Assembly: GCA_934101685.1 (NCBI GenBank)
Contig: CAKORZ010000059.1
Location: 1-8,570, forward strand
DNA: 8,570 nt
Source: an uncultured Bacilli bacterium
GTDB taxonomy: Bacteria; Bacillota_I; Bacilli_A; RFN20; DUOF01
Direction: 5' to 3'
Shown: positions 1 to 6,273 of the stretch, piece after piece
Numbering within the stretch: the first letter of the stretch is position 1
How the letters are laid out: each line of letters begins with the position of its first letter
Made by a program: the position numbers and the translations under genes
Notes under the pieces: model-generated
What the model was told of the DNA's origin: nothing
Database searches by the model: none
What the model saw: only the letters and a program-made list of their open reading frames with translations

Positions 1-1336
1 CTCCTATACCATAACATCCCATTACCATAGGTTTAACACTTCCATCATCATCTTGGAAAGTACAATTCATTGGTAAAGAATATTTAGTGCCTAATTTAAA
101 GATTTGCCCTATTTCAATACCTCTTTCCATTTTAAGAGGTTTACCACATACAGGACACATATCTCCATCAACAGTATTTCTAAATTCACCAACTTCTCCA
201 TCAAAATCTCTAGAGAAATTAACATTAATTAAATGGTAATTAGCTTTATTAGCACCTACAACAATATTTTTCATTTTACTAACTTCTTCATCAACTAGAA
301 CTAATGTTCCTTTTTTAATTCCTACTGGTCCAACAAATCCTTCAATAGATCCAAGTGATTTAATATCTTCATAGCTAGCAAGTTCAATTTCATGTTCTGC
401 AATATTAAGTTTATTAACAACTTTTATTACATTTACATCTCTATCTCCTCTAACCATTACTAATACTAAACGATTATTAGCAAAATCTTTATAAACCATT
501 GTTTTAACTACATCTTTAGGTAATACATTTAAAAATGATGATACTTCTTCAATTGATTTTTGATTAGGTGTTTCAACTTCTTTTAAAGGTTTTTCTTTTT
601 CATCAAACTTATATTCACTTGCTTTTGAAGATGCTTTCTCTTGGTCTGCTGCATACCCACAATCACAATAAATAATATCTGATTCTCCAACATCGGATAA
701 AGCCATAAATTGATGAGATCCAGTTCCTCCAATTGCTCCTGTATCAGCTAAAACAATTTTATATTTAAGATGTAAACGATCAAATATTCTGCAATAAGTA
801 TCATACATGATTTTATAAGAAGCATCTAATCCCTCATAAGAAGTATCAAAAGAATATGCATCTTTCATAATAAATTCTCTACTTCTCATTAAACCAAATC
901 TTGGTCTAAACTCATCTCTATATTTTGTTTGAATTTGATAAATATTCATAGGAAGATTTTTCTTAGATTTTACTTCCTTTCTAACTACATCAGTAAATAT
1001 TTCTTCATGTGTTGGTCCTAAGCAAAATTCTCTTCCATGACGATCTTTTAATCTCATTAATTCTGGTCCATATTTACTCCATCTTCCTGATTCTTCCCAA
1101 AGCTCTTTAGGTTGAATTGCAGATGATAAGATTTCTAATGCACCAGAAGCATCCATTTCCTCACGGATTACTTTTTCAACTTTATTTAAAGTTCTTAATC
1201 CTAGCGGCAAGTAATTATAAACTCCTGCGACTAATTTTCTAATATAGCCTGCTCTTAAAAGAAGAACATGGCTAGAGATAACAGCCTCGTTTGGTGTTTC
1301 CTTTAAAGTTGCAATTAACATTCTACTTGCTCTCAT
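1..1336 (-). CDS. proS: Prolyl-tRNA synthetase, bacterial type, 3' end cut by window edge
   Basis: Cytoplasmic class II aminoacyl-tRNA synthetase that charges tRNA-Pro with proline. I translated 445 codons from the ATG at 1336. The N-terminus (MRASRMLIATLKETP) matches the bacterial family. Class II motif 2 lies around residues 138-160 (TKYRDEFRPRFG, then RSREFIMKDAYSF). The inserted YbaK-like editing domain spans roughly 224-407 and keeps a lysine (K278) equivalent to the editing lysine of the E. coli enzyme. It also carries two cysteine pairs, C224/C226 and C394/C397, that could hold a metal. The translation stops at MGCYGIG, just where motif 3 begins, so motif 3 and the anticodon-binding domain (about 125 residues, judged from a usual length near 570) lie off the left edge. 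A weak Shine-Dalgarno (AGGCAGG) sits 8 nt before the ATG. The gene is 97 bp downstream of the DUF2207-like gene and has a candidate promoter of its own. Confidence 0.96.
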   Translation of the reverse strand, partial: MRASRMLIATLKETPNEAVISSHVLLLRAGYIRKLVAGVYNYLPLGLRTLNKVEKVIREEMDASGALEILSSAIQPKELWEESGRWSKYGPELMRLKDRHGREFCLGPTHEEIFTDVVRKEVKSKKNLPMNIYQIQTKYRDEFRPRFGLMRSREFIMKDAYSFDTSYEGLDASYKIMYDTYCRIFDRLHLKYKIVLADTGAIGGTGSHQFMALSDVGESDIIYCDCGYAADQEKASSKASEYKFDEKEKPLKEVETPNQKSIEEVSSFLNVLPKDVVKTMVYKDFANNRLVLVMVRGDRDVNVIKVVNKLNIAEHEIELASYEDIKSLGSIEGFVGPVGIKKGTLVLVDEEVSKMKNIVVGANKANYHLINVNFSRDFDGEVGEFRNTVDGDMCPVCGKPLKMERGIEIGQIFKLGTKYSLPMNCTFQDDDGSVKPMVMGCYGIG

Positions 1337-1365
1337 ATTTTATACCTGCCTTTACTAACTACTTA

Positions 1366-1371
1366 ATTATA
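1366..1371 (-). promoter_or_regulatory. Candidate -10 box for proS
   Basis: A perfect TATAAT on the minus strand ends 29 nt before the proS ATG, which would give a leader of about 23 nt. No good -35 hexamer lies 16 to 18 bp upstream (nearest is TATATT), and there is no TG extension, so this is only a moderate call. I see no intrinsic terminator between the upstream gene and proS, so read-through could also contribute. Confidence 0.45.
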
Positions 1372-1433
1372 CCTAGTTTCTTTATAAAAATATACACTTT
1401 TTCTTAAATAATCTATTTAATATACTAGTTTAT

Positions 1434-2510
1434 TTAATAATCTACATGACTTCCTCCATACTTATCTAACGATATAGATTTCATCCTTTCTTTACTTACT
1501 CCAATACATTCAATTATTTCATTAAACATACTAAATAGTTCTATATCAATTGAATTATCTACTACCTTCATTTTTTTCATTTGCTTATAAAACTTTTTAC
1601 TAACTTTTAATCCTATTGAATAAGCATAATATTTTTCCCACATAAGCACTCCCATAATCGGATGATTAGGTATTTCACTATAATGTTTCAAATATTTTTT
1701 AAAGCCCTTCCATTTTTTATAATCTTCATTACCTTGTTTACTAAACTCATTATAATAACAAGTTAAATTAAATGTGAATGTAACAATAAACTTTAATATC
1801 CATAAAATTAAGGCACTTACTAATGATAAAACAAGTAAAACACCAAGCACATCAAAATCATCTGCCCCATCTGCAATATAGCCTATTAACGCTACCATAA
1901 AGCTTGCTACACTTGCCATAACAGTAACAATTTTATTAATAATCTTGTATATCCTTATTTTCCATTTAGCATAACTTTTACTAAAAAAATCTTTTTCTTT
2001 TGCTTCTTCTTGAATACATTTTAAAAACTCACTATAAAATAGTTTATTTAAATTTTTCTTATATAATTTATTACTTAAATCTTCCTCATCTATTTCTAAT
2101 TTTTCTCTAAACAAATAATTTATTAATAGTGTTTCATATTTATTTAAATTTTCTTTATTTAATAAAGTAATTCTATACTTTCCTGAATCACTATTAATCG
2201 AACCATATAGTAAATCTATTTTTATTTTTCCTTTTCCAATTAAATCAAATAAAGTTGAACAAATTTCTCTTCTCCCAATTTTTTGCATATTTACTAAATA
2301 TGCCATTATCGCAGGTTCATATTCAGGAATATTAACAGTTTCTGTAACTAATAAATTAACCATTTCCTTTAATTGTTTCCTAGAATTAAACGATACTATG
2401 TCTATTAGCAAATATACTAAATAGATGGCTACTACTAAAACTGCTACCCCAATTACAATTGCGTATGGTATACCTAACACTAAGAATAAATCACTAGTTT
2501 TTAGAAACAT
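1434..2510 (-). CDS. DUF2207 C-terminal-like membrane protein lacking the usual N-terminal domain
   Basis: Predicted membrane protein of 358 residues with no known biochemical role. One hydrophobic segment lies at about 13-38 and a hairpin of two at about 196-212 and 221-247. Between them is a soluble, probably cytoplasmic region. Several motifs match the C-terminal part of DUF2207 (YciQ-like) proteins as I remember the family: EYEPAIMAYL, a stretch ending TLFDLIGKGKIKID, KYETLLINYLF, WKGFKKYLKHYSEI and WEKYYAYSIGLKV. The family normally begins with a signal peptide and a large extracytoplasmic DUF2207 domain; here the protein starts directly at the first membrane helix. The missing part is not upstream, because the divergent rsuA begins 80 bp away. 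The ATG at 2510 has a GGTGAT ribosome site at 2517-2522. Family membership is inferred from motifs only. A short glycine-containing tail (YGGSHVDY) faintly resembles the glycine-rich tails of the family. Confidence 0.75.
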   Translation of the reverse strand: MFLKTSDLFLVLGIPYAIVIGVAVLVVAIYLVYLLIDIVSFNSRKQLKEMVNLLVTETVNIPEYEPAIMAYLVNMQKIGRREICSTLFDLIGKGKIKIDLLYGSINSDSGKYRITLLNKENLNKYETLLINYLFREKLEIDEEDLSNKLYKKNLNKLFYSEFLKCIQEEAKEKDFFSKSYAKWKIRIYKIINKIVTVMASVASFMVALIGYIADGADDFDVLGVLLVLSLVSALILWILKFIVTFTFNLTCYYNEFSKQGNEDYKKWKGFKKYLKHYSEIPNHPIMGVLMWEKYYAYSIGLKVSKKFYKQMKKMKVVDNSIDIELFSMFNEIIECIGVSKERMKSISLDKYGGSHVDY

Positions 2511-2528
2511 TTAATCATCACCATTTTT

Positions 2529-2534
2529 AGTATA
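2529..2534 (-). promoter_or_regulatory. Candidate -10 box for the DUF2207-like gene
   Basis: TATACT on the minus strand lies 18 nt before the ATG at 2510, giving a predicted leader of only about 12 nt that starts at the ribosome-binding site. The best -35 at 17 bp (TAGAAT, 2552-2557) matches the consensus at only three positions. It would overlap the spacer of the divergent rsuA promoter, so the two promoters would interlock. Confidence 0.35.
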
Positions 2535-2539
2535 TTAAA

Positions 2540-2570
2540 TTTACAAATTTTATTCTACTAATGATATAAT
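2540..2570 (+). promoter_or_regulatory. rsuA promoter with extended -10
   Basis: TATAAT at 2565-2570 is preceded by TG at 2562-2563, forming an extended -10 (TGATATAAT). A -35-like TTTACA (5 of 6 consensus bases) lies at 2540-2545 with a 19-bp spacer, slightly long but tolerable with an extended -10. Transcription would start near 2577, just before the GGTGAT ribosome site at 2579-2584. Confidence 0.65.
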
Positions 2571-2590
2571 ATTTTTGTGGTGATTTTTAA

Positions 2591-3304
2591 ATGATGAGAC
2601 TAGATAAATATTTATCTTTTTTAGGCAAAGGTACTAGGAAAGAAGTAAAAGAATTTATAAAAAAAGGATTAGTAAGTGTTAATGGAATTACTATAAAAAA
2701 AGATGATTTTAAAGTTAATGAAAATAATGATATAGTAATGCTTAATAATGAAAAATTAGAATATGAAGAGTTTGTATATTTAATGCTTAATAAACCAAGT
2801 GGAGTGGTAAGCGCTACTTATGATAATAAAGATAAAACTGTTATTGATTTAATTAAAGAATATAAGCATTTAGATTTATTTCCTTTTGGTAGACTTGATA
2901 AAGATAGTGAAGGATTACTTGTAATTAGTAATGATGGTAAACTTGCTCACGAATTGTTATCACCTAAAAAGCATGTTAATAAAAAATATTATGTTGAAGT
3001 ACTAGGGAAAGTTACTGATGAAGATGTTACTACCTTTAAAGAAGGAATTACTTTAGATGGTGAGTTGTGTAAAAGTGCAACACTTGAAATAATAAAAAGT
3101 GATGATATTAGTTATTGCTATGTTACAATTAGTGAAGGAAAATACCATCAAGTAAAAAGAATGTTTGAAAGTGTAAATAAAAAGGTAACTTACTTAAAAA
3201 GAGTTACCTTTGGAAATTTAAAACTTGATGAAAATTTAAAACTTGGTGAATATCGAAAATTAACAGAGCAAGAAATAAATTTACTAAAAGAAAAGGGCAA
3301 CTAA
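2591..3304 (+). CDS. rsuA: RsuA-family 16S rRNA pseudouridine synthase
   Basis: Converts a uridine in small-subunit rRNA to pseudouridine (U516 in E. coli numbering for RsuA). The 237-residue protein has an N-terminal S4 RNA-binding domain at about 2-50 (RLDKYLS, GTRKEVKEFIKKGLVSVNG) followed by the catalytic domain. The family signature FGRLDKDSEGLL supplies the catalytic aspartate D103. MLNKPSGVVSAT, the later KYHQVKRMF, and the GEYRKLT ending fit RsuA-type enzymes better than RluB, which usually has a longer basic tail; RluB/RluE specificity is not excluded. Two ATGs are adjacent. The first (2591) has the better distance from GGTGAT at 2579-2584, but the family often begins MRLDK, so 2594 is also possible. 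It is the only plus-strand gene in the window. Its stop codon directly abuts that of convergent lysS and lies inside a shared terminator. Confidence 0.93.
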   Translation: MMRLDKYLSFLGKGTRKEVKEFIKKGLVSVNGITIKKDDFKVNENNDIVMLNNEKLEYEEFVYLMLNKPSGVVSATYDNKDKTVIDLIKEYKHLDLFPFGRLDKDSEGLLVISNDGKLAHELLSPKKHVNKKYYVEVLGKVTDEDVTTFKEGITLDGELCKSATLEIIKSDDISYCYVTISEGKYHQVKRMFESVNKKVTYLKRVTFGNLKLDENLKLGEYRKLTEQEINLLKEKGN

Positions 3305-3319
3305 TTAATTGTCCTTTTT
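3291..3319. terminator. Bidirectional intrinsic terminator between rsuA and lysS
   Basis: A 10-bp stem pairs 3291-3300 (AAAAGGGCAA) with 3309-3318 (TTGTCCTTTT), with one G-U pair in the plus-strand RNA. The loop at 3301-3308 is CTAATTAA. An A-tract on one side and a T-tract on the other give a U-run in both directions, so it can end rsuA and lysS. On the minus strand the G-U becomes an A-C mismatch, so it should work better for rsuA. The loop contains both stop codons (TAA at 3302-3304 and, on the other strand, 3307-3305). Confidence 0.75.
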
Positions 3320-4804
3320 GTTTATTCTCATATGTGGGAATAATAATACATCACGAATACTATCAGTATTAGTTAATAACATTACTAATCTATCTACACC
3401 AATTCCTATACCACCAGTTGGTGCCATACCATATTCTAATGCTTCAACAAAATCAATATCCATTTCATTTGCTTCTTCATTACCTAAGTCTTTTTCTTTT
3501 AATTGATTAATAAATCTTTCTTTTTGATCAATTGGGTCATTTAATTCTGTATAAGCATTACCAAATTCTTTACCGTTAATAAATAATTCAAATCTATCTG
3601 TAAATCTAGGATCTTCAGGATTTCTCTTAGTAAGCGGAGAAATTTCTACTGGATATTTATAAATAAATGTAGGTTGAATAAGTGTATCTTCTACAAAGTT
3701 TTCAAAGAATAAGTTAATGATATGTCCTAATGTTCTTTCGTGTTTTTCGACTTCAACATTATGCTTTTTAGCAAGTTCTAATGCTTCTTCATCAGTAGTT
3801 ACTTTATTAAAATCAACGCCAGTTACTTCTCTAATTGCATCAACCATTGTAATTCTCTTAAATGGAGCTTTTAAACTAATCTGTTTGTCTTGATATGTGA
3901 TTTCAGTAGTTCCTTGTATTTTAACTGCTAACTCGCTAAACATACCTTCTGCTAATTCCATCATATCAGTTAAATCACCATATGCCATATATGCTTCTAC
4001 AGTAGTAAATTCAGGATTGTGAGTTGCGTCCATTCCCTCATTTCTAAATAGTCTACCTATTTCATATACACTTTCCATACCACCAACAATTAATCTCTTC
4101 AATGGTAATTCAGTAGCTATTCTTAAATAGAAATCCATATCTAATGCATTATGATGAGTAACAAATGGTCTAGCACTTGCTCCACCTAAAATTGGATTTA
4201 ACACTGGTGTTTCTACTTCAACAAATCCTCTACTATCTAAATAATTTTGAATACCTCTAATTATTTTAGGTCTAGTAAATGCCATTTTCTTACTTTCTTC
4301 ATTCATAATTAAATCAACATATCTACGACGTCTAGCTTCTTCTTTATCTTGTAAACCATGGAACTTTTCTGGTAAAGGTCTTAAAGCTTTAGTTAAGTGA
4401 GTATATTCTAATGCTTTAACACTTAATTCACCAGTTTTAGTAATCATTAATCTTCCTTTAATTCCTACTACATCACCGATATCTGCTAATTTAAATACTT
4501 CCCAAGTATCTTCTCCTAATACATCTTTTCTTAAGTAAACTTGTATTTGTCCTTTTTTATCTTGAATATGCATAAAAGCAACTTTACCCATATCTCTTAA
4601 AGTCATTATTCTACCAGCTACGCTTACAATAATTTCTTTTTCTTCCATTTCTTCATGAGTATAACTACCATACTTTTCTTTTAAATCTGCACTCCAAGAA
4701 TCTCTATTATATTTTTTACCAAATGGATCTAATCCCTTTTCTATATATTTAGCAAGTTTCTCTCTTCTAATTTGCTCTTGTTCTGTTAAATCTAATTCTT
4801 CCAT
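3305..4804 (-). CDS. lysS: Lysyl-tRNA synthetase, class II
   Basis: Charges tRNA-Lys with lysine in the cytoplasm. From the ATG at 4804 the protein is 499 residues, a normal length for bacterial LysS. It has an N-terminal OB-fold anticodon-binding domain (about 60-133) and a class II catalytic core: motif 1 near 178-201 (RPKIIRGIQNYLDSRGFVEVE), motif 2 near 250-271 (RLFRNEGMDATHNPEFT), and motif 3 near 464-475 (GGIGIGVDRLVM). The open frame extends upstream to a TTG at 4843. The ATG at 4804 is chosen because AAGGAAGTG, an 8/9 match to the extended Shine-Dalgarno, sits 6 nt before it, and because the promoter's -10 box (4832-4837) lies inside the longer version. The leader is about 21 nt, with no room for a T-box. 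It ends at the terminator shared with convergent rsuA. Confidence 0.97.
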   Translation of the reverse strand: MEELDLTEQEQIRREKLAKYIEKGLDPFGKKYNRDSWSADLKEKYGSYTHEEMEEKEIIVSVAGRIMTLRDMGKVAFMHIQDKKGQIQVYLRKDVLGEDTWEVFKLADIGDVVGIKGRLMITKTGELSVKALEYTHLTKALRPLPEKFHGLQDKEEARRRRYVDLIMNEESKKMAFTRPKIIRGIQNYLDSRGFVEVETPVLNPILGGASARPFVTHHNALDMDFYLRIATELPLKRLIVGGMESVYEIGRLFRNEGMDATHNPEFTTVEAYMAYGDLTDMMELAEGMFSELAVKIQGTTEITYQDKQISLKAPFKRITMVDAIREVTGVDFNKVTTDEEALELAKKHNVEVEKHERTLGHIINLFFENFVEDTLIQPTFIYKYPVEISPLTKRNPEDPRFTDRFELFINGKEFGNAYTELNDPIDQKERFINQLKEKDLGNEEANEMDIDFVEALEYGMAPTGGIGIGVDRLVMLLTNTDSIRDVLLFPHMRINKKDN

Positions 4805-4826
4805 TAATCGCACTTCCTTTACAATG

Positions 4827-4843
4827 TTGTTATTATATAACAA
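4827..4843. repeat. Perfect palindrome spanning the lysS -10 box
   Basis: On the minus strand TTGTTATATAATAACAA forms 7-bp inverted arms around a 3-nt centre. The lysS -10 box TATAAT (4832-4837) lies entirely inside it. It could be an operator for a dimeric regulator or a chance result of AT-rich sequence. It has no following T-run in the minus direction and is not a terminator. Confidence 0.4.
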
Positions 4844-4860
4844 TTATTATTATTTATCAA
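4832..4860 (-). promoter_or_regulatory. lysS promoter
   Basis: This is the best promoter in the window. The -35 is TTGATA (4855-4860, 5 of 6 consensus bases), the spacer is exactly 17 bp, and the -10 is a perfect TATAAT (4832-4837). Transcription would start near 4825. The -35 begins 8 nt beyond the TAG stop of the upstream HAD gene, so lysS can be transcribed independently. Confidence 0.8.
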
Positions 4861-4868
4861 TTATTTAA

Positions 4869-5708
4869 CTACTTTGAATATTCTTCTATTTTATTATCTA
4901 AAGCAATTTTACACAATATATCCTTAACAATTATATCTACTCTAGAGTTTTCACTATAATCAGCCGGAGCAATAAAGTTAACTCTACCATCTTTAAATAT
5001 CTTTTTAGCTATTTTAAGTTTTTTCTCCGAAGTTGGATTATAAACACATATTGAATGTCCATCATCTTTTCTTACTGTTTTGAAACATGGAATATCAGTT
5101 TCACCATCGCCAATATAAATCATGTTTTTATATGGAAGAAGCGATGCCCTATCTTCTACATATTCATTTAATTCGTATGGATCATACAATTTATCCAATT
5201 GATTTTTTCTTATACGATATATGTATTGGGTTTTAGTGGTAAAATTTACTGCTTGAGACGCCCATATAGGTTCTTTTGTTTCTTCATCATAGGCAAAACT
5301 ACAAGCAAATATTCTTTTAAATTCTTTAGCAATTTTAGTACCCTCTACTATTTCCTTTAATCCACAAGAAATAATGTAGTGTTCTACTTCAAGTCCTAAA
5401 CTTTTACCATATTCATTTATTCTTTTAAACCATCCTTCTACACCATTAAAGAAAGATATAACTTCTCCTTGCTTATTAAATTCTTCTCTACTTATTTTTA
5501 GTTTCTTTTCTTTAACTAATTGTATAGAAGTATACATATATGCAAGTATACTATCCATATTATGTTTTTTAGCAATTTCACCTGCTGCACCCCAGAAATC
5601 ATCGGCACTTATTTGTAAATTAGGGATAAATCCATATTCTTGCATATTACCTGGTGCTAATGTTTCATCAAAGTCATACATTATTGCTACTTTATTTTTA
5701 ACATTCAT
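4869..5708 (-). CDS. HAD-superfamily hydrolase (SerB-like phosphatase fold)
   Basis: Predicted cytoplasmic phosphatase of 279 residues; the substrate cannot be told from sequence. The HAD motifs are present in order. Motif I is DFDETLA, with nucleophile D12 and general acid D14. A large helical cap-like insertion follows (about 20-105). Motif II is ISCG with S114, a lysine fitting motif III is K159 (TTKTQ), and motif IV is GDGETD with D201 and D205. A cap between motifs I and II is typical of subfamily I enzymes such as phosphoserine phosphatase, but the match to SerB itself is not close enough to name it. The start has a perfect AGGAGG at 5716-5721, 7 nt before the ATG. It ends with TAG, the only TAG stop here. 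It lies 64 bp upstream of lysS, with no terminator between, so it may read into lysS. Confidence 0.85.
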   Translation of the reverse strand: MNVKNKVAIMYDFDETLAPGNMQEYGFIPNLQISADDFWGAAGEIAKKHNMDSILAYMYTSIQLVKEKKLKISREEFNKQGEVISFFNGVEGWFKRINEYGKSLGLEVEHYIISCGLKEIVEGTKIAKEFKRIFACSFAYDEETKEPIWASQAVNFTTKTQYIYRIRKNQLDKLYDPYELNEYVEDRASLLPYKNMIYIGDGETDIPCFKTVRKDDGHSICVYNPTSEKKLKIAKKIFKDGRVNFIAPADYSENSRVDIIVKDILCKIALDNKIEEYSK

Positions 5709-5725
5709 AAAACAACCTCCTAATA

Positions 5726-5754
5726 AAAAAAGCTATTTATATTATAGCTTTTTT
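5726..5754. terminator. Terminator-like hairpin after the 138-residue gene, overlapping the next promoter
   Basis: A perfect 11-bp stem (5726-5736 with 5744-5754, arm AAAAAAGCTAT) closes a 7-nt loop. A-tract and T-tract flanks give U-runs in both directions. It lies just after the stop of the unknown 138-residue gene (5764), with its U-run ending shortly before the AGGAGG of the HAD gene. Only two G-C pairs are present, so efficiency is uncertain. Confidence 0.6.
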
Positions 5755-5770
5755 CTTATTTATTTATCTA
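5741..5770 (-). promoter_or_regulatory. Candidate promoter for the HAD gene inside the terminator hairpin
   Basis: A perfect TATAAT (5741-5746) sits across the loop and one arm of the hairpin. TAGATA (5765-5770, 4 of 6 to TTGACA) lies 18 bp upstream and overlaps the preceding gene's stop codon. Transcription from about 5734 would skip one arm of the hairpin, so the new transcript could not form the terminator. Confidence 0.45.
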
Positions 5771-6180
5771 CAAAACTTGTTAAGATTTTTAACTGTGAAC
5801 TTTTCTTCTTTTCCTAAAACTTCACGAGCTTTTTTCATTAATTCTTTTGTCATTACTTTATATTCTTCACTTTTAACAATTTTAGGATTATCTTTTGCAT
5901 CATAAAATGTAGGAACTTTTTTAATATAAGCTGAACATAACTTTTTAATTTTCTTTAATTCAGGATATTGTAATTCAATACTTCCTGATAAAGTTCTAAA
6001 ATTCAATATTTCTGCATCTTTTCTTCTCTCTTTTGGCACTTTATTAAAATCTATAAAGAATAAAGAACCATAACTATGCAAGAATTCCTCTTCTTGTTCA
6101 TTATAGTCTCTTGTGCCTACTGGTCTTCCTCCCATATATAAAGATAAAAGTTGAGCTAAAGTTAATTTAATTTCATCCAT
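5764..6180 (-). CDS. Uncharacterised 138-residue protein
   Basis: I do not recognise this protein. It is basic and lysine-rich, mostly helical in appearance, with no signal peptide or membrane segment. The N-terminal part contains LTLAQLLSLYMGGRPVG and an acidic patch (NEQEEEF), followed by SYGSLFFIDFNKVPKERRKD. The C-terminal half is rich in Lys/Glu and ends NLNKFCR. No catalytic motif is evident; its two cysteines (one mid-protein, one near the end) form no metal-site pattern. It looks genuinely expressed: a GAGGTG ribosome site lies 6 nt before the ATG at 6180, an extended -10 promoter lies just upstream, and a terminator-like hairpin lies just downstream. It therefore looks like its own transcription unit, between ppa and the HAD gene. 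Codon use resembles its neighbours, giving no sign of recent transfer. Confidence 0.8.
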   Translation of the reverse strand: MDEIKLTLAQLLSLYMGGRPVGTRDYNEQEEEFLHSYGSLFFIDFNKVPKERRKDAEILNFRTLSGSIELQYPELKKIKKLCSAYIKKVPTFYDAKDNPKIVKSEEYKVMTKELMKKAREVLGKEEKFTVKNLNKFCR

Positions 6181-6200
6181 TTAAAACACCTCTAGACACA

Positions 6201-6228
6201 ATTATACCAAACAAAAATTAAATGTCTA
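6201..6228 (-). promoter_or_regulatory. Promoter of the uncharacterised 138-residue gene
   Basis: On the minus strand TATAAT (6201-6206) is preceded by TGG, giving an extended -10. TAGACA (6223-6228) matches the -35 consensus at 5 of 6 positions, with a 16-bp spacer. Transcription would start near 6194, leaving a leader of about 14 nt that begins at the ribosome site (6187-6193). Confidence 0.75.
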
Positions 6229-6247
6229 CTAAAATTTTTCTAGTGGG

Positions 6248-6264
6248 TGTTTCACATGGAAACT
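6248..6264. other. Imperfect palindrome in the ppa to unknown-gene gap, parS-like
   Basis: The plus strand reads TGTTTCACATGGAAACT: a GTTTC/GAAAC stem around ACATG. The left half is identical to a parS half-site (TGTTTCAC), but the right half carries an extra base relative to the 16-bp parS dyad. A T-rich stretch follows in the plus direction, so it could instead be a weak plus-strand terminator. In the minus direction no U-run follows, so it does not look like a ppa terminator. Confidence 0.3.
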
Positions 6265-6273
6265 TTTTATTTT

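Noticed and set aside
1404..1420. AT-only palindrome (TTAAATA, 3-nt centre, TATTTAA) between the DUF2207-like gene and proS
   Set aside because: All A-T pairs, no U-run following in the minus direction; expected by chance in such AT-rich sequence and not a credible terminator.
1337..1433. T-box leader upstream of proS
   Set aside because: The gap is only 97 bp, has no T-box consensus (TGGNACCGCG-like) or terminator, and the -10 box lies close to the start.
3309..3506. Plus-strand open frame of 65 codons
   Set aside because: It lies wholly antisense inside the conserved 3' end of lysS, has no ribosome site, and its translation has no family features; it is a shadow of lysS.
4805..4843. Extended lysS start at a TTG codon
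   Set aside because: The extension contains the promoter -10 box and has no ribosome site, while the ATG at 4804 has an excellent one and gives a normal family length.
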